From Paenibacillus sp. FSL K6-0276 (GTDB taxonomy: Bacteria > Bacillota > Bacilli > Paenibacillales > Paenibacillaceae), in NCBI RefSeq assembly GCF_037977235.1, contig NZ_CP150276.1, positions 4,278,001 through 4,342,000 of the forward strand: a stretch of 64,000 nucleotides of DNA. Reading direction: 5' to 3'. The first letter of the stretch is position 1. Each line of letters starts with the position of its first letter. The notes beneath the pieces are model-generated. The model was not told the DNA's origin, made no database searches, and saw nothing but the letters and a program-made list of their open reading frames with translations. Both the position numbers and the translations under genes were made by a program. Below are positions 18,345 through 27,945 of this stretch, piece by piece.

Positions 18345-18484
18345 AGTTAATCATACCTTTCAGAGATTATGTAACCTTAAAATAATAACTTCTATAAGGA
18401 TCATAAGCTGACTTCCAATAATAGTAAAGTCACAACTGATTATCATAAGTATACTGGTAATAATCGGAGCAGTAATTTTAGCTA

Positions 18485-18519
18485 CAAAAAAAGAGCCTTT
18501 ATAAAAAAGGCTCTAAAAA
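18485..18519 (-). terminator. Terminator of the chemoreceptor-cheB pair
   Basis: The AGAGCCTT / AAGGCTCT hairpin is followed on the minus strand by seven T. It lies 13 bp after the CheB-like stop. Confidence 0.8.
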
Positions 18520-18531
18520 CTCTTCCCCCAC

Positions 18532-19611
18532 CTACCGCCGCAACTCCCCCGTAACCTCCATAATCTTCGTGGCTAACAAATGTGACGACACTTCATAATC
18601 CACACACCCAAACGCCAGCGCCGCTTCAGGCATTTCATTTACAATAGAAGTCTCTTGCGATTCTACGATAGTTGATTGGGCGCCTACTTGTTTAGCAGAG
18701 AGCATTCCTCTCGCGCCATCGTTTCCCACTCCGGTCATCAGGATCAAATGCTGCTTCAGGCTCTTTAATCCAGAGATGGAATCGAACAATACATCAATGG
18801 ATGGACGTTGCCCGTTCACTGGAGCTTTCTTGTGAAGTTTGATTCTACATTCTTGCCCTTGCTGAACTACGGTCATATGACAATTACCAGGTGCGATATA
18901 TGCCGTTCCGCCGAGTACCAACTGATCATCCTTCGCCTCAACCACCCGTACACTTGAGAACCGATTCAATCGTTCTGCCAATACTTCCGTGTACTTGGCC
19001 GGCATATGCTGAACGATTAGCAAGGGGTATGGGAAGTTCGCCGGGAGCGAGCTAATTACGATCTCAAGCGCCTTCGGGCCACCTACTCCACATCCTATTG
19101 TCACGATTTGATCCAATTCTTCCATACATCCGGTCTTAGAATTTTCTTCATCCTGTTGTCCTGTAACCACTTTGGAGACAGTTATATTATTAAGGATGAG
19201 GGTTCTCAATGGGATTTGGGCAGCTTGTTTAATTTTGAATATTAGCTCGTCTTTTATTTTGGATAAATCAGGTCCATAGGACTGGATTGGCTTGGATATG
19301 AAGTCCACTGCACCATTCTGTAGACCTGTGATGGTTGCTGTTATTCCATCTTTTGTCCCTGAGCTCAGAATAAGGATGGGTGTTGGGCGCTGTGACATAA
19401 TGCTTGAGAGTGCTACTAAACTATTCAATTCCGGCACTTCTATATCTATAGTCACAACATCAGGCCTAAGTTCTTGAACCATACTAACCGCTTCGGATGC
19501 ATTTCGAGCAGCTCCAATGACCTCGATAGTTGAATCCTCCGAAATAAGGTTCGAGATCTGTTTACGCATCATTACTGAAGTAGCTACAACGAGCACTTTT
19601 AACTTTTGCAC
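18532..19611 (-). CDS. CheB-like protein with lost catalytic residues (probable pseudoenzyme)
   Basis: The start is GTG 19611 behind GGAGAGGAG. The 359-residue product has the full CheB plan: receiver domain (about 1-120), linker, and methylesterase domain (about 165-355) with QHMPAKYTEVLAERL, YIAPGNCHM and MTGVGNDGARGM. Two signatures differ. The acidic pair of the receiver (VDDS in CheB) is ATS at residues 10-12, although Asp56 and Lys107 remain. The nucleophile motif GASTGG is GCGVGG, with Gly175 in place of the catalytic serine; His192 and the late Asp are kept. It should therefore bind neither Mg2+ normally nor hydrolyse methyl esters by the usual route. It is co-transcribed with the chemoreceptor 41 bp upstream. 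Confidence 0.82.
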   Translation of the reverse strand: MQKLKVLVVATSVMMRKQISNLISEDSTIEVIGAARNASEAVSMVQELRPDVVTIDIEVPELNSLVALSSIMSQRPTPILILSSGTKDGITATITGLQNGAVDFISKPIQSYGPDLSKIKDELIFKIKQAAQIPLRTLILNNITVSKVVTGQQDEENSKTGCMEELDQIVTIGCGVGGPKALEIVISSLPANFPYPLLIVQHMPAKYTEVLAERLNRFSSVRVVEAKDDQLVLGGTAYIAPGNCHMTVVQQGQECRIKLHKKAPVNGQRPSIDVLFDSISGLKSLKQHLILMTGVGNDGARGMLSAKQVGAQSTIVESQETSIVNEMPEAALAFGCVDYEVSSHLLATKIMEVTGELRR

Positions 19612-19652
19612 TACTTCTCCTCTCCAATCAATGATGATACCCACGCCAGTGT

Positions 19653-21251
19653 TTATTTAACTTTAAAAATAGATACGAGAGCATTCAGTTCCTCCGCTAG
19701 CTGTGCTAATGCATTAGCCGTCGTTGCTGTTTCACTACTGCTTGCCGCCATTTCTTCCGTCGCTGCCGATATGCTCTCGATCGAGTACATCACCTCTGAT
19801 GATTGTGCGGCCTGTTCTTCACTCGCAGCAGCTATTTCTGTTACTTTATGTGCGGTTTCGTTCACCATAGAGAGAATATGATCAAAGGCGTCCCCATTTT
19901 TTTGTGAAAAAGCTACACCTTCTACAACAGCCTTCACGCTATGCTGCGTATTCTTCTGCATTTCTTTAATAATATTCGTGACTTGTTTCGTAGCCTCACT
20001 GCTCCGCTCTGCTAACTTCCTTACTTCATCCGCAACCACGGCAAAACCTCGGCCCTGTTCACCTGCACGAGCAGCTTCTATTGCTGCATTTAGGGCCAGC
20101 AGATTTGTCTGTTTTGCAATATCATCAATGACCGCAATAATCTGCCCAATTTTATCAGAGCCTTCTTCTAGACTAGACATTTGATTGTTTAGCAGCCTCA
20201 TTCCTTGTATGGAGTCGGTAACTACTGCACCTCCATCCTGAGCAATACGCATAGTCTGATCTGACAGCTCTGAGGCATGCTCTGCACTTTGAGCTACTGA
20301 ATTAATCGCTTCAGATAATTCACGGAATAACTCATTCATCGTTTGTGCTGCAGTGGCTTGACTCATACTACCACTAGCTACTTCCTCAGTACTTGCAGAG
20401 ATTTGCTGCGCAGCAGCCGAGACACTTTCCGCAGAGGATAAAATGCCTCCAACGGTGCGCCTTAAGTTCAGAACCATTTCATTAACGGAATTCGCGAGTT
20501 TTCCGATCTCGTCCTTGGAATCCAGATTCGAAGTTTCGCTTAAGTCTCCATTAGCTACTTTGCCTAGTAAGCGCATCACTTGATTAAGAGGCCGGGCGAT
20601 AATTTGCGAGATTAGATAACCAAAACCCACACTGATAAGAAGTGCAATGATAGTAACACTAAAGGTAATCAAACGAGAGGATTGATATAGTTTATTTGCG
20701 TAATCACTGGATCCCTGTGCCTGCTTCATGTTGATGTCAATTAGACCTTGCAGGAAATTCGTCATCTCTGAAGTAGCCAGCTGTAAATCTCCTGTTAGCA
20801 AATAATTCGTATATTCTTCATTACTGATGTTCATCTTATCTATTTCAATCGCATGATCCACACTTGTGATATAGCGTTGCCAGATCTCAGGATAATCCTT
20901 CATCTTCTCTAATTCTTCTTCTCTCAACTCTGTCTTGTTATATTTAATCATGATGTCTTCAATACTTTGGACATTCTTATGTATTTTATCTCGGTACTCC
21001 TTTTTCTTTTCCTCGTTTTTGGCCATCGTGTTTATATCTCGGATATTTATTCTATTCGTTAAAAAGAGTTCATTCGCTTCACCGAGATATGCAATCGGTG
21101 TTAAGCGATTGTTATACATATCCACGATGGACTCATCCATCTTACTCAAATTGCTTATTCCATAGAATCCTACGAAGCATAATATGGCCGATACCAACAC
21201 AAATGCGGAGATTAACTTCACTGCTGTTCTTAAATTATAAAACCATTTCAT
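19653..21251 (-). CDS. Methyl-accepting chemotaxis protein
   Basis: I use ATG 21251, seven bases behind GAGGTG. 532 residues: a membrane helix near 10-30, an extracellular four-helix-bundle sensor (about 33-180), a second helix near 190-212, a HAMP domain (about 212-265), and a long cytoplasmic coiled-coil. The coil carries the conserved hairpin [20 protein letters not shown], then [20 protein letters not shown]. The ligand is unknown. It is followed by the degenerate CheB-like gene, and no cheA, cheW or cheR is in the window, so it must signal through a core array encoded elsewhere. Confidence 0.92.
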   Translation of the reverse strand: MKWFYNLRTAVKLISAFVLVSAILCFVGFYGISNLSKMDESIVDMYNNRLTPIAYLGEANELFLTNRINIRDINTMAKNEEKKKEYRDKIHKNVQSIEDIMIKYNKTELREEELEKMKDYPEIWQRYITSVDHAIEIDKMNISNEEYTNYLLTGDLQLATSEMTNFLQGLIDINMKQAQGSSDYANKLYQSSRLITFSVTIIALLISVGFGYLISQIIARPLNQVMRLLGKVANGDLSETSNLDSKDEIGKLANSVNEMVLNLRRTVGGILSSAESVSAAAQQISASTEEVASGSMSQATAAQTMNELFRELSEAINSVAQSAEHASELSDQTMRIAQDGGAVVTDSIQGMRLLNNQMSSLEEGSDKIGQIIAVIDDIAKQTNLLALNAAIEAARAGEQGRGFAVVADEVRKLAERSSEATKQVTNIIKEMQKNTQHSVKAVVEGVAFSQKNGDAFDHILSMVNETAHKVTEIAAASEEQAAQSSEVMYSIESISAATEEMAASSSETATTANALAQLAEELNALVSIFKVK

Positions 21252-21346
21252 CCTTCTGCACCTCATTACGCTAGTCAATTTTTAGTAATTCTTAGGAACT
21301 ATTTCATCATAAACTGTAAGCAGAATATGGTAACCGAAAAAAAATG

Positions 21347-21383
21347 GCGTACTCACGCAAAATTATTGCGTACCCCCGCAAAA
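21347..21383. repeat. Two-unit near-tandem repeat
   Basis: GCGTACTCACGCAAAA at 21347 recurs as GCGTACCCCCGCAAAA at 21368, a 21-bp period. It directly adjoins the structured repeat element that follows. Confidence 0.5.
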
Positions 21384-21388
21384 AAGCG

Positions 21389-21487
21389 CACAAGCATAAA
21401 CGCTTACCGTCCCTATAAGGACGGTAAGCGTTTATGCGAGAAATATAAGATATAAAGTATTGGTAAAACTTACACTTTCTTATATTT
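21389..21487. repeat. Structured intergenic repeat, copy 1
   Basis: A 99-bp element also found at 43487-43581. It contains a perfect 15-bp stem, AAACGCTTACCGTCC / GGACGGTAAGCGTTT around CTATAA, then GCGAGAAATATAAG and, 30 bp on, CTTATATTT, which pairs with AAATATAAG to form a second hairpin. It lies between the response-regulator gene's terminator and the chemoreceptor gene. Confidence 0.75.
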
Positions 21488-21491
21488 AAAC

Positions 21492-21528
21492 AAAAAATCC
21501 CGTCTCACCATCCAGTGAACGGGATTTC
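21492..21528 (-). terminator. Terminator of the response-regulator gene
   Basis: The AAATCCCGT / ACGGGATTT stem is followed on the minus strand by a T run, 25 bp after the stop. Confidence 0.8.
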
Positions 21529-21552
21529 GATCTATAGGATTGTTACGTATTT

Positions 21553-22215
21553 TCACAATGAATTAGTAAAATCTGATTCCTTTAATATTCCCAACCGTTT
21601 AGCTGTTATAGCCGCTTCAATTCTAGATTTCACATTTAGCTTTTGGAATAAATTCGTTAAGCTATATTCGAGAGAACGCTGACTCATAAGCACAATCTCC
21701 GCTATTTCCTTGTTACTTTTTCCTTTTGCAATTTCTGTCAGCATTTCATGTTCCCTTTTGCTAATCATAGAGGTTGTTTGTTCATCATTGATTTCTAATC
21801 CTTTAGACGATACTTTTCTCAACTGCTTGACTAAGGTCTGCGGTAAAATGACTTCCCCTCTTAATGCACAGCGTACCGCAGTAATCAACTGCTCTCTATT
21901 GGTCGTTTTTGAGATAAACCCAAATATCCCCGATTCGATCATCAAGTTAAATTTGTTAGTAAATTCGTATCCGGTATAGATTAAGATAATCGCATCCGCG
22001 TTCATTGTTAATACTTGTTTTGCCAAATCAATCCCATTCACATCAGCGATATGAAGATCAAATAACATTACGTCAAAAGAATGACTACTCACCATTTCAA
22101 GCACCTCGTGGGCTGAATTGGCTAGAGTAACCTTCATATCTCCTTCTTGTTCTAATATCATTCTAGTCCCTTCCATAACAGATGGATGGTCATCCACTAA
22201 CAATATTTGAATCAT
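21553..22215 (-). CDS. NarL/LuxR-type response regulator
   Basis: I place the start at ATG 22215; GAGGTG lies 12 bases upstream, slightly far. The 220-residue product has a receiver domain (ILLVDDHPS at the N-terminus, phospho-acceptor in MLFDLHIADVNG, and the ISKT lysine) and a C-terminal LuxR helix-turn-helix (LTEIAKGKSNKEIAEIVLMS). It follows the PAS histidine kinase by 40 bp and is its obvious partner. Targets are not evident; a terminator and the structured repeat lie downstream. Confidence 0.88.
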   Translation of the reverse strand: MIQILLVDDHPSVMEGTRMILEQEGDMKVTLANSAHEVLEMVSSHSFDVMLFDLHIADVNGIDLAKQVLTMNADAIILIYTGYEFTNKFNLMIESGIFGFISKTTNREQLITAVRCALRGEVILPQTLVKQLRKVSSKGLEINDEQTTSMISKREHEMLTEIAKGKSNKEIAEIVLMSQRSLEYSLTNLFQKLNVKSRIEAAITAKRLGILKESDFTNSL

Positions 22216-22255
22216 GCCTACTACTACACCTCTATCCAATTGTTATGCCGCATGA

Positions 22256-24589
22256 TTAATCTGCAGGTATAGATATATTGACCGCTAGTCCCTTTTTCTC
22301 TGGCGAGTGGAATGCTATCGTCCCATCCATACTTCGAACCCTTTCCTTCATACCATAAATACCCATACTTTCAAGCGAATTCTCTCCTAGAAGACTCATT
22401 CCAATTCCGTTATCTTCATAATTCAAATGAATCTGTTTGCCTTCACTAGCTAAGGTGATGTAGACTTCTGTCGCAAAAGAGTGCTTCGCTGCATTAGCTA
22501 AAAGCTCTTGCACAATACGGTACAGTCCTATAAGCACTTCATCATCTAACTTATGTGTGAATGCTTCTGACTCGAAATAAATCTGATAGTTGGTACGTAG
22601 TTGCGTAAATTCAAATAACGTCTCCAGCGAAGAGATAAGTCCCTCATTAACTAGTGCAGGGGGTCTGAGCTCGTTACAAATAATCCGCAGTTGATAGATA
22701 ACATCGAGTAAACCTTCTGCCACCTGTTCTAGCTGTTCCCTAAGTTCCTCATTGATAGACTTATTACCTAAAAGAAGATCCAGCTTACGATACCAGATAA
22801 TCTGTTCTTGAAGCGCTGAGTCGTGTAAATCCTGAGCAAGCCGTTTTCGCTCATTCTCTGATAAATTAAACATAAAGCGGAGAAGCCATGTAGGAGCCAC
22901 TTGCTTGGAAGCCGCTAGCTCAAGATCCTTAATTAAATCTTCGATAAGCAAAAAATGATCAAAGAGAACACTGACATAACGGGTAATCGTCTCAAGCCAT
23001 ACACGAATAGAACTGATTTCCAATGAACTGGTCTTCTCGTTAATCGATAGTAAATAGCTTTTTCCTCGGAACTCCCCGATCTTGAGTGAATACCCTTGCT
23101 CAGTTTCAATAATTTCGCATAATTTATCATAGTTAGATTCAACTTCGATTAGATTAATATTGGTTACCTGCAGTATATCTCTGACTTCTCTAATTAACCG
23201 CTGTTCCATATGGCTAATCTTCATCACACCAAAAAGATCATGTGAGAACTGGTCCAGACTCATCTGCAAACGAAAATACCTTTCCTCACTCTCACGAATA
23301 ATCTGCTCTGCATGTTGTCTGTCCTCATCTGCTTTTTTCCGATCACTTATATCTCTAAATATAGAGATGCATGCGACTTTTCCTTTGTACAAAATTGAGC
23401 TAGCAGTTACCTCGATCAGCTGCTGATTGAACTCTTCGCTTTCTCTTAATTCTCTTTCCATTTGGACTCTCTTAGTAATGTCTCTTGCTACAATCACAAT
23501 GCTCACTACTTCTCCATCCTCACTTAGAACGGGAGTAGCAAGACATTCTAAATTTAGGATATAACCTTTTGAATGAATAAAACGATTGTAAAACATCTTG
23601 CTTGCTTTTGTCCGAAAAATATTTGATATCTGTTCACGCAAGATTTCTTGCTCATCTGGATCGATATACTCTAGTATGGTAGTGTCCTTGATTAAGCCTA
23701 CAGGAATACCGATTAGGGTCTCACAGGAGGGGGATGCTACAATGAAATTCCCTTTCTGATCCAGTACACCCATCATATCCTTCATGTTATTAATAATAAG
23801 TTTGTACTCTGCTTCACGCTGCACCAGCTTGTTCTCTACATCTACTGTTGATGTAATATCCATCAACTTTCTTTCCGTGATATCTGCCAAGATTCCGTCA
23901 AGCCGAACCACCGCTTGGGATTCATCCAGACTGGGTATGATTCTGACCTGTATCCATCGAGGCTCACCACTTGCGTGGATGATTTGATATTCACTAAGCT
24001 TTGGAATCCCCTGCCGAGCCGTTGATAGGATCTCCTGAATCAAGGGGTCTTCTTCCTTATGAGCAATACGGAACCAAAAATCATCCTCTTTCGCCTGTTC
24101 AACGGAATAACCGGTGATATTGAGAACGGCATCCGATATAAACAGCACTTTCTTTGCTACGTAATCATAAGACCAAATCGCCACGTCAAGGTTAGAGAAC
24201 ATCTGTTGATACAAAGAAAATGTGCTTTCTAATTGAATTTGCACCGTTTTTTGTTCAGTAATGTCCAGCATAACTCCATCTATTCGGCAGACCTTGTTCT
24301 CCTTATTTAGAGTTGGCGTGCCGATACTTTGAACCCACTTTAGTCCTTCAGTAGGTCCTTGCATCCGATACTCAAGACTACTGATATGACCAGCATTTAA
24401 TCTTTCCATGTAGGCATCATATCGATTAAGATCCACTACATACACAAGTTCCCGCAAAAAATCAGGACTATGCGGTATAGCCTTACTTGTGCAACCTACC
24501 CATTCCTCTAAAACATTCGACATCGTCAGCAGATTTTCTTCCCTATCCATAGACCATGTGATCACATTCTCGTCACCGAGCGAATGCAT
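22256..24589 (-). CDS. Multi-PAS sensor histidine kinase (HisKA_3 type)
   Basis: 777 residues with no membrane segment, so a cytoplasmic sensor. Three PAS/PAC units are clear, ending at RIDGVMLDITEQK (about 105), RLDGILADITERK (about 235) and VSIVIVARDITKRVQ (about 370). A fourth is shortened to about 40 residues before ISIFRDISDRKK. A linker of roughly 150 residues follows, then the HisKA_3 phosphorylation motif ERKRLAQDLHDSALQEQ and an ATPase domain with ELLANAAKHS and YEDNGIGM. GGAGGTGATC precedes the ATG. Kinases of this type pair with NarL-family regulators, as found immediately downstream. Signal unknown; PAS domains often read redox, light or small ligands. Confidence 0.88.
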   Translation of the reverse strand: MHSLGDENVITWSMDREENLLTMSNVLEEWVGCTSKAIPHSPDFLRELVYVVDLNRYDAYMERLNAGHISSLEYRMQGPTEGLKWVQSIGTPTLNKENKVCRIDGVMLDITEQKTVQIQLESTFSLYQQMFSNLDVAIWSYDYVAKKVLFISDAVLNITGYSVEQAKEDDFWFRIAHKEEDPLIQEILSTARQGIPKLSEYQIIHASGEPRWIQVRIIPSLDESQAVVRLDGILADITERKLMDITSTVDVENKLVQREAEYKLIINNMKDMMGVLDQKGNFIVASPSCETLIGIPVGLIKDTTILEYIDPDEQEILREQISNIFRTKASKMFYNRFIHSKGYILNLECLATPVLSEDGEVVSIVIVARDITKRVQMERELRESEEFNQQLIEVTASSILYKGKVACISIFRDISDRKKADEDRQHAEQIIRESEERYFRLQMSLDQFSHDLFGVMKISHMEQRLIREVRDILQVTNINLIEVESNYDKLCEIIETEQGYSLKIGEFRGKSYLLSINEKTSSLEISSIRVWLETITRYVSVLFDHFLLIEDLIKDLELAASKQVAPTWLLRFMFNLSENERKRLAQDLHDSALQEQIIWYRKLDLLLGNKSINEELREQLEQVAEGLLDVIYQLRIICNELRPPALVNEGLISSLETLFEFTQLRTNYQIYFESEAFTHKLDDEVLIGLYRIVQELLANAAKHSFATEVYITLASEGKQIHLNYEDNGIGMSLLGENSLESMGIYGMKERVRSMDGTIAFHSPEKKGLAVNISIPAD

Positions 24590-24606
24590 ATTGAGATCAC
24601 CTCCAC

Positions 24607-24640
24607 ATAAAAAGCCCCCCCTTTTCGGGGCGGCTTTTTG
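24607..24640 (-). terminator. Terminator after sigF
   Basis: The AAAAGCC-type hairpin with a GC-rich centre and, on the minus strand, a T run closes the spoIIA operon. It lies between sigF and the kinase ribosome site. Confidence 0.75.
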
Positions 24641-24686
24641 TTCTAATTCGCTATTTTACAAGCGTCATTACATGAATAACTTTATC

Positions 24687-25442
24687 CTACTGAGCAATCT
24701 GCTCACGGATATTCTGCAATATTTTCTTCTCCAGCCGGGATACCTGCACTTGAGAGATCCCAAGACGACTGGCGACCTCCGACTGCGTTTGATCACGATA
24801 GTAGCGAAGATAGACGATCAGACGTTCACGTTCGCTGAGACCTCCGATAGCTTCATTTAATGCCAGCTTATCGAACCAACGCTCCTGTGATTCGTCAGCG
24901 ATTTGATCAATCAACGTGATCGGATCGCCATCGTTCTCAAACACAGTCTCATGGATAGAGGTCGGCGGTTTATTGGCTTCCTGAGCGAATACCACTTCTT
25001 CGGGTGTAACCCCTAGTGCTTCCGCAACTTCACCAATCGTAGGCAGACGGTCAAGCGTTTTAGACATTTCATCCTTCATCTTGCGAACCTTGTTAGCCAT
25101 TTCCTTAAGGGAACGACTGACTTTCAAGGTGCCATCGTCACGAAGGAAACGCTGAATCTCACCGATAATCATCGGCACCGCATAGGTGGAGAACTTGACC
25201 TCATAGCTGAGGTCAAATTTATCAACGGACTTCAGCAGTCCGATGCAACCGATCTGGAACAAATCGTCAGGCTCATACCCGCGGTTCATAAACCGCTGCA
25301 CCACCGACCAGACCAGTCGAATATTACAGCTTACAAGCGTGTCGCGGGCAAGACTATCTCCGGCCTGACTGAGCGCGATAAGACGTTTGACCTCCGCATC
25401 GTCCAAATAGGTCGGCGGAGCTTTTTTTGACTCTGCATCCAT
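24687..25442 (-). CDS. sigF: Sporulation sigma factor F
   Basis: 251 residues, the normal length for SigF. Sigma-70 regions are visible: 2.1-2.4 (GYEPDDLFQIGCIGLLKSVDKFD ... FSTYAVPMIIGEIQRFLRDD), region 3 (LPTIGEVAEALGVTPEEV) and region 4 helix-turn-helix (LSERERLIVYLRYYRDQTQSEVASRLGISQVQVSRLEKK). It is the forespore-specific factor and is third in the operon spoIIAA-spoIIAB-sigF, 11 bp after spoIIAB. SigG is similar, but the operon context fixes SigF. Confidence 0.96.
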   Translation of the reverse strand: MDAESKKAPPTYLDDAEVKRLIALSQAGDSLARDTLVSCNIRLVWSVVQRFMNRGYEPDDLFQIGCIGLLKSVDKFDLSYEVKFSTYAVPMIIGEIQRFLRDDGTLKVSRSLKEMANKVRKMKDEMSKTLDRLPTIGEVAEALGVTPEEVVFAQEANKPPTSIHETVFENDGDPITLIDQIADESQERWFDKLALNEAIGGLSERERLIVYLRYYRDQTQSEVASRLGISQVQVSRLEKKILQNIREQIAQ

Positions 25443-25453
25443 GGCTCCAACCC

Positions 25454-25909
25454 CTAATTGTATAAAGCTTTTTTCGAGACGATGGTTTTCTTCATTGAGA
25501 TAGAAGTACCGTGTCCCGGTTCACTAGTGACTTCAAATTCATCCATGAAATTCTCCATAATAGTAAAACCCATGCCCGACCGCTCCAGCTCTGGCTTAGA
25601 GGTATACAGCGGCTGTTGTGCCAGCTCCAAATCCTCAATGCCCCGTCCCTGATCCTCAATGGTTAGATGTACCGTTTCGTTGTCCAGTGATGCCGAAATG
25701 GTCACAATACCTTCCGGATCACTATCATACCCATGAATAATACAGTTGGTGACCGCTTCCGACACGACTGTCTTCAGATCATTCAGCTCGTCCATCGTAG
25801 GATCAAGCCGGGAAACGAACGCCGCTACAACTACACGCGCGAACGATTCGTTCTCCGAGCGTGCAGCGAACTGCACGTTCATGAAGTTACCAGCCTTACT
25901 ATTAGTCAT
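25454..25909 (-). CDS. spoIIAB: Anti-sigma F factor / serine kinase SpoIIAB
   Basis: 151 residues of the GHKL kinase family. The N-box [14 protein letters not shown] and the G-boxes [10 protein letters not shown] and [18 protein letters not shown] match SpoIIAB. It binds and inhibits SigF and phosphorylates SpoIIAA. The start ATG overlaps the spoIIAA stop (ATGA), so the antagonists are translationally coupled. The N-terminus is about five residues longer than in B. subtilis. Confidence 0.96.
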   Translation of the reverse strand: MTNSKAGNFMNVQFAARSENESFARVVVAAFVSRLDPTMDELNDLKTVVSEAVTNCIIHGYDSDPEGIVTISASLDNETVHLTIEDQGRGIEDLELAQQPLYTSKPELERSGMGFTIMENFMDEFEVTSEPGHGTSISMKKTIVSKKALYN

Positions 25910-26259
25910 AACGCAACCTCCAAATCCGAGAGTGCAGTGCTCTCGTCGTCATATAGGGGCATGATTTTGAAGAGGCCTGACATTTCCAGAAGCCGCTTCA
26001 CAGGTGCCGTTGCATCACACACAACCATTTTTCCACCTTTGCTGTGGATCAGTTTATACCTTCCAAGAATCACGCCTAGACCTGAACTGTCCATAAACTG
26101 CAGATGCTTAAGACTAAGAACCAAATGCGATACCTGACCACGCATAATCGCTTCATCCATATCCATTCTTACAAAATCGGCTGCGTGATGATCCAGCTCC
26201 CCTGATAAACGGACAATCAACACACCCCTGTGATGCTCCATCTCCACATGAGAATTCAT
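25906..26259 (-). CDS. spoIIAA: Anti-anti-sigma factor SpoIIAA
   Basis: The start is ATG 26259 behind GAAGAGGAGAG; the longer open frame has no ribosome site. The resulting 117 residues equal the usual SpoIIAA length. The STAS domain shows the phosphorylated-serine motif [20 protein letters not shown]. Unphosphorylated SpoIIAA frees SigF from SpoIIAB. It is the first gene of the operon and lies 175 bp downstream of dacF. Confidence 0.95.
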   Translation of the reverse strand: MNSHVEMEHHRGVLIVRLSGELDHHAADFVRMDMDEAIMRGQVSHLVLSLKHLQFMDSSGLGVILGRYKLIHSKGGKMVVCDATAPVKRLLEMSGLFKIMPLYDDESTALSDLEVAL

Positions 26260-26332
26260 GCTTGCCACTCTCCTCTTCGTTGCTTTGAAAACTGACCTTG
26301 AAAGACAGTACATATTCCCTTCAAGGACAAGG

Positions 26333-26359
26333 TTTTCTACGCGGCAAATCAGGAATCCT
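26333..26359 (-). promoter_or_regulatory. Possible SigH-type promoter of the spoIIA operon
   Basis: On the minus strand, AGGATTC (26359-26353) and AGAAAA (26338-26333) are 14 bp apart, resembling the SigH pattern known for spoIIA in Bacillus. The match is partial. Confidence 0.35.
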
Positions 26360-26380
26360 GCCTCACGACAAAACTAGAAG

Positions 26381-26413
26381 AAAACCCCTATGAATCTACA
26401 GAGTACATGGGGG
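26381..26413 (-). terminator. Probable dacF terminator
   Basis: A CCCCATG / CATAGGGG stem is followed on the minus strand by TTTTCTTC. It sits 20 bp after the dacF stop and partly insulates spoIIA. Confidence 0.6.
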
Positions 26414-26434
26414 CAATCTACAAAAAAACTGTTT

Positions 26435-27631
26435 TTAATCCACGCCGAACATTGAGCCAGTTGTGCGCTTAAAGAGCTTCCACCAGCCTGCTTTCGGCAC
26501 TGCTTCCCCTGCTTTTAATTCATATTCCTTAATCACATTGGTTCCTTGGTAGACAACCAGCTTGCCCACGGATTGACCTTCAGCCACTGGAGCCTTCACG
26601 CTTTCCGGCAGCACTAGTTCGTGGCGAATGCCTTCTTGGGTCACACCTTTTTTCAAAAGAACACTGTACGTCTCTTTCGCCGTTATCGGCAGCTCGGACT
26701 TTACGCCCTTCTCAATCTTAAGAGTTCCGATGGCATCCCCTTCTTTGTGGATCGTGTGTACTTTATATTGCGAGAACAGGTAATCGAACATGCCTGACAC
26801 TTCACTGTTGCGCGTCTTCGTGTTCGGCTCGCCTAGCACAACAGCGACAGCACGTAGGCCATCTCTTGCAGCTGTAGCAGACAAACAAAATTTAGCCTCA
26901 GCAGTGTAACCTGTCTTCAGTCCATCGGCACCAGTGTAGAAACGCACCAGCTTGTTCGTATTCACCAACCAGAACGGCTTGGTTGAATCCTTACGTAAGT
27001 AATCCTGATAGGAACCGGTATATTTGATAATTTGTTCATGCTTCAAAAGTTCCCGACTAATGACCGCAATATCGTAAGCTGAGGAATAGTGATTGGCGGC
27101 TGGAAGACCGTTGCAGTTGGCAAAATGGGTATCTTTTAGACCCAGCTCCTCTGCACGTTTATTCATCAGATCGACAAAAGCGCTCTCTGAACCGGCTATT
27201 TTCTCCGCCATCGCCACAGAAGCATCATTTCCGGAGGCCATAGCGATGCCTTTAAGCATCTCGTCCACCGTCATTTCTTCACCAGGCTCCAGAAAAATCT
27301 GCGATCCACCCATCGATGCGGCATATTCACTTGTCCGCACCTTATCGGTCAGTTGCAGCCTTCCTTCATCCAGCGCTTCCACTGTTAGTAGCATCGTCAT
27401 AATCTTTGTAATACTTGCGGGAGGCAGCTTATCATGGCTGTTCTTCTCATAAATAACAGTGCCGGTGCCTGCGTCCATCAAAATCGCGGAACGCGCTCCC
27501 GGCGCGAGGTCTACAGCGGCAGCATTACTGCCAGAGCCCTTGGTTTTTTCCTCCGCATAAGCGCCTGTCATCGGCCCTAGAACCGACACAGCGATGCAGA
27601 GCACAAGCACAGCAAAACGCATTTTTCTCAC
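26435..27631 (-). CDS. dacF: D-alanyl-D-alanine carboxypeptidase DacF
   Basis: 398 residues, GTG start seven bases behind GGAGGGG. A signal peptide covers residues 1-26 (ends AYA). The S11 penicillin-binding motifs are SITK (Ser73/Lys76), SGN (Ser133-Asn135) and KTG in GADGLKTGYTAEAKF near residue 240; a PBP5-type C-terminal domain follows from about 290. It trims the terminal D-Ala from peptidoglycan stems. Position directly upstream of spoIIA, as in B. subtilis, identifies it as DacF, which is made in the forespore. No obvious membrane-anchoring amphipathic tail is seen. Confidence 0.92.
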   Translation of the reverse strand: MRKMRFAVLVLCIAVSVLGPMTGAYAEEKTKGSGSNAAAVDLAPGARSAILMDAGTGTVIYEKNSHDKLPPASITKIMTMLLTVEALDEGRLQLTDKVRTSEYAASMGGSQIFLEPGEEMTVDEMLKGIAMASGNDASVAMAEKIAGSESAFVDLMNKRAEELGLKDTHFANCNGLPAANHYSSAYDIAVISRELLKHEQIIKYTGSYQDYLRKDSTKPFWLVNTNKLVRFYTGADGLKTGYTAEAKFCLSATAARDGLRAVAVVLGEPNTKTRNSEVSGMFDYLFSQYKVHTIHKEGDAIGTLKIEKGVKSELPITAKETYSVLLKKGVTQEGIRHELVLPESVKAPVAEGQSVGKLVVYQGTNVIKEYELKAGEAVPKAGWWKLFKRTTGSMFGVD

Positions 27632-27945
27632 AATGGTTCCCCTCCTGAACGTTAACCTTCATATCACAGGTACTGTGTTTCAGTTTCGTCAGAAAGGGTG
27701 AAAATTATTCCATTTTTAAGTAAATAATCACAATAATTTATCGCAAGCAGTAATGATGTTATCAATTAAAAAAAGCCCATCAGCACTTGCAGAGCATTTT
27801 TATTATAGGGGAGATTAAAAATTATTTCAAATTTAAAGTATTTCCATTTTTTTCGTATTCACTTAAGCCCCTTTAAAGGAAAATGAAAGTTTTTAACGAA
27901 TGCTATTTAAGAACCTAACTGGCTTATAGAGGAGTGAATATACAG
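27632..27945. other. Divergent intergenic region dacF / serine hydrolase
   Basis: About 310 bp, AT-rich in the right half. It holds a small palindrome (CACAGGTACTGTG near 27666) and no open frame with a ribosome site. I could not identify promoters with confidence. Confidence 0.4.
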
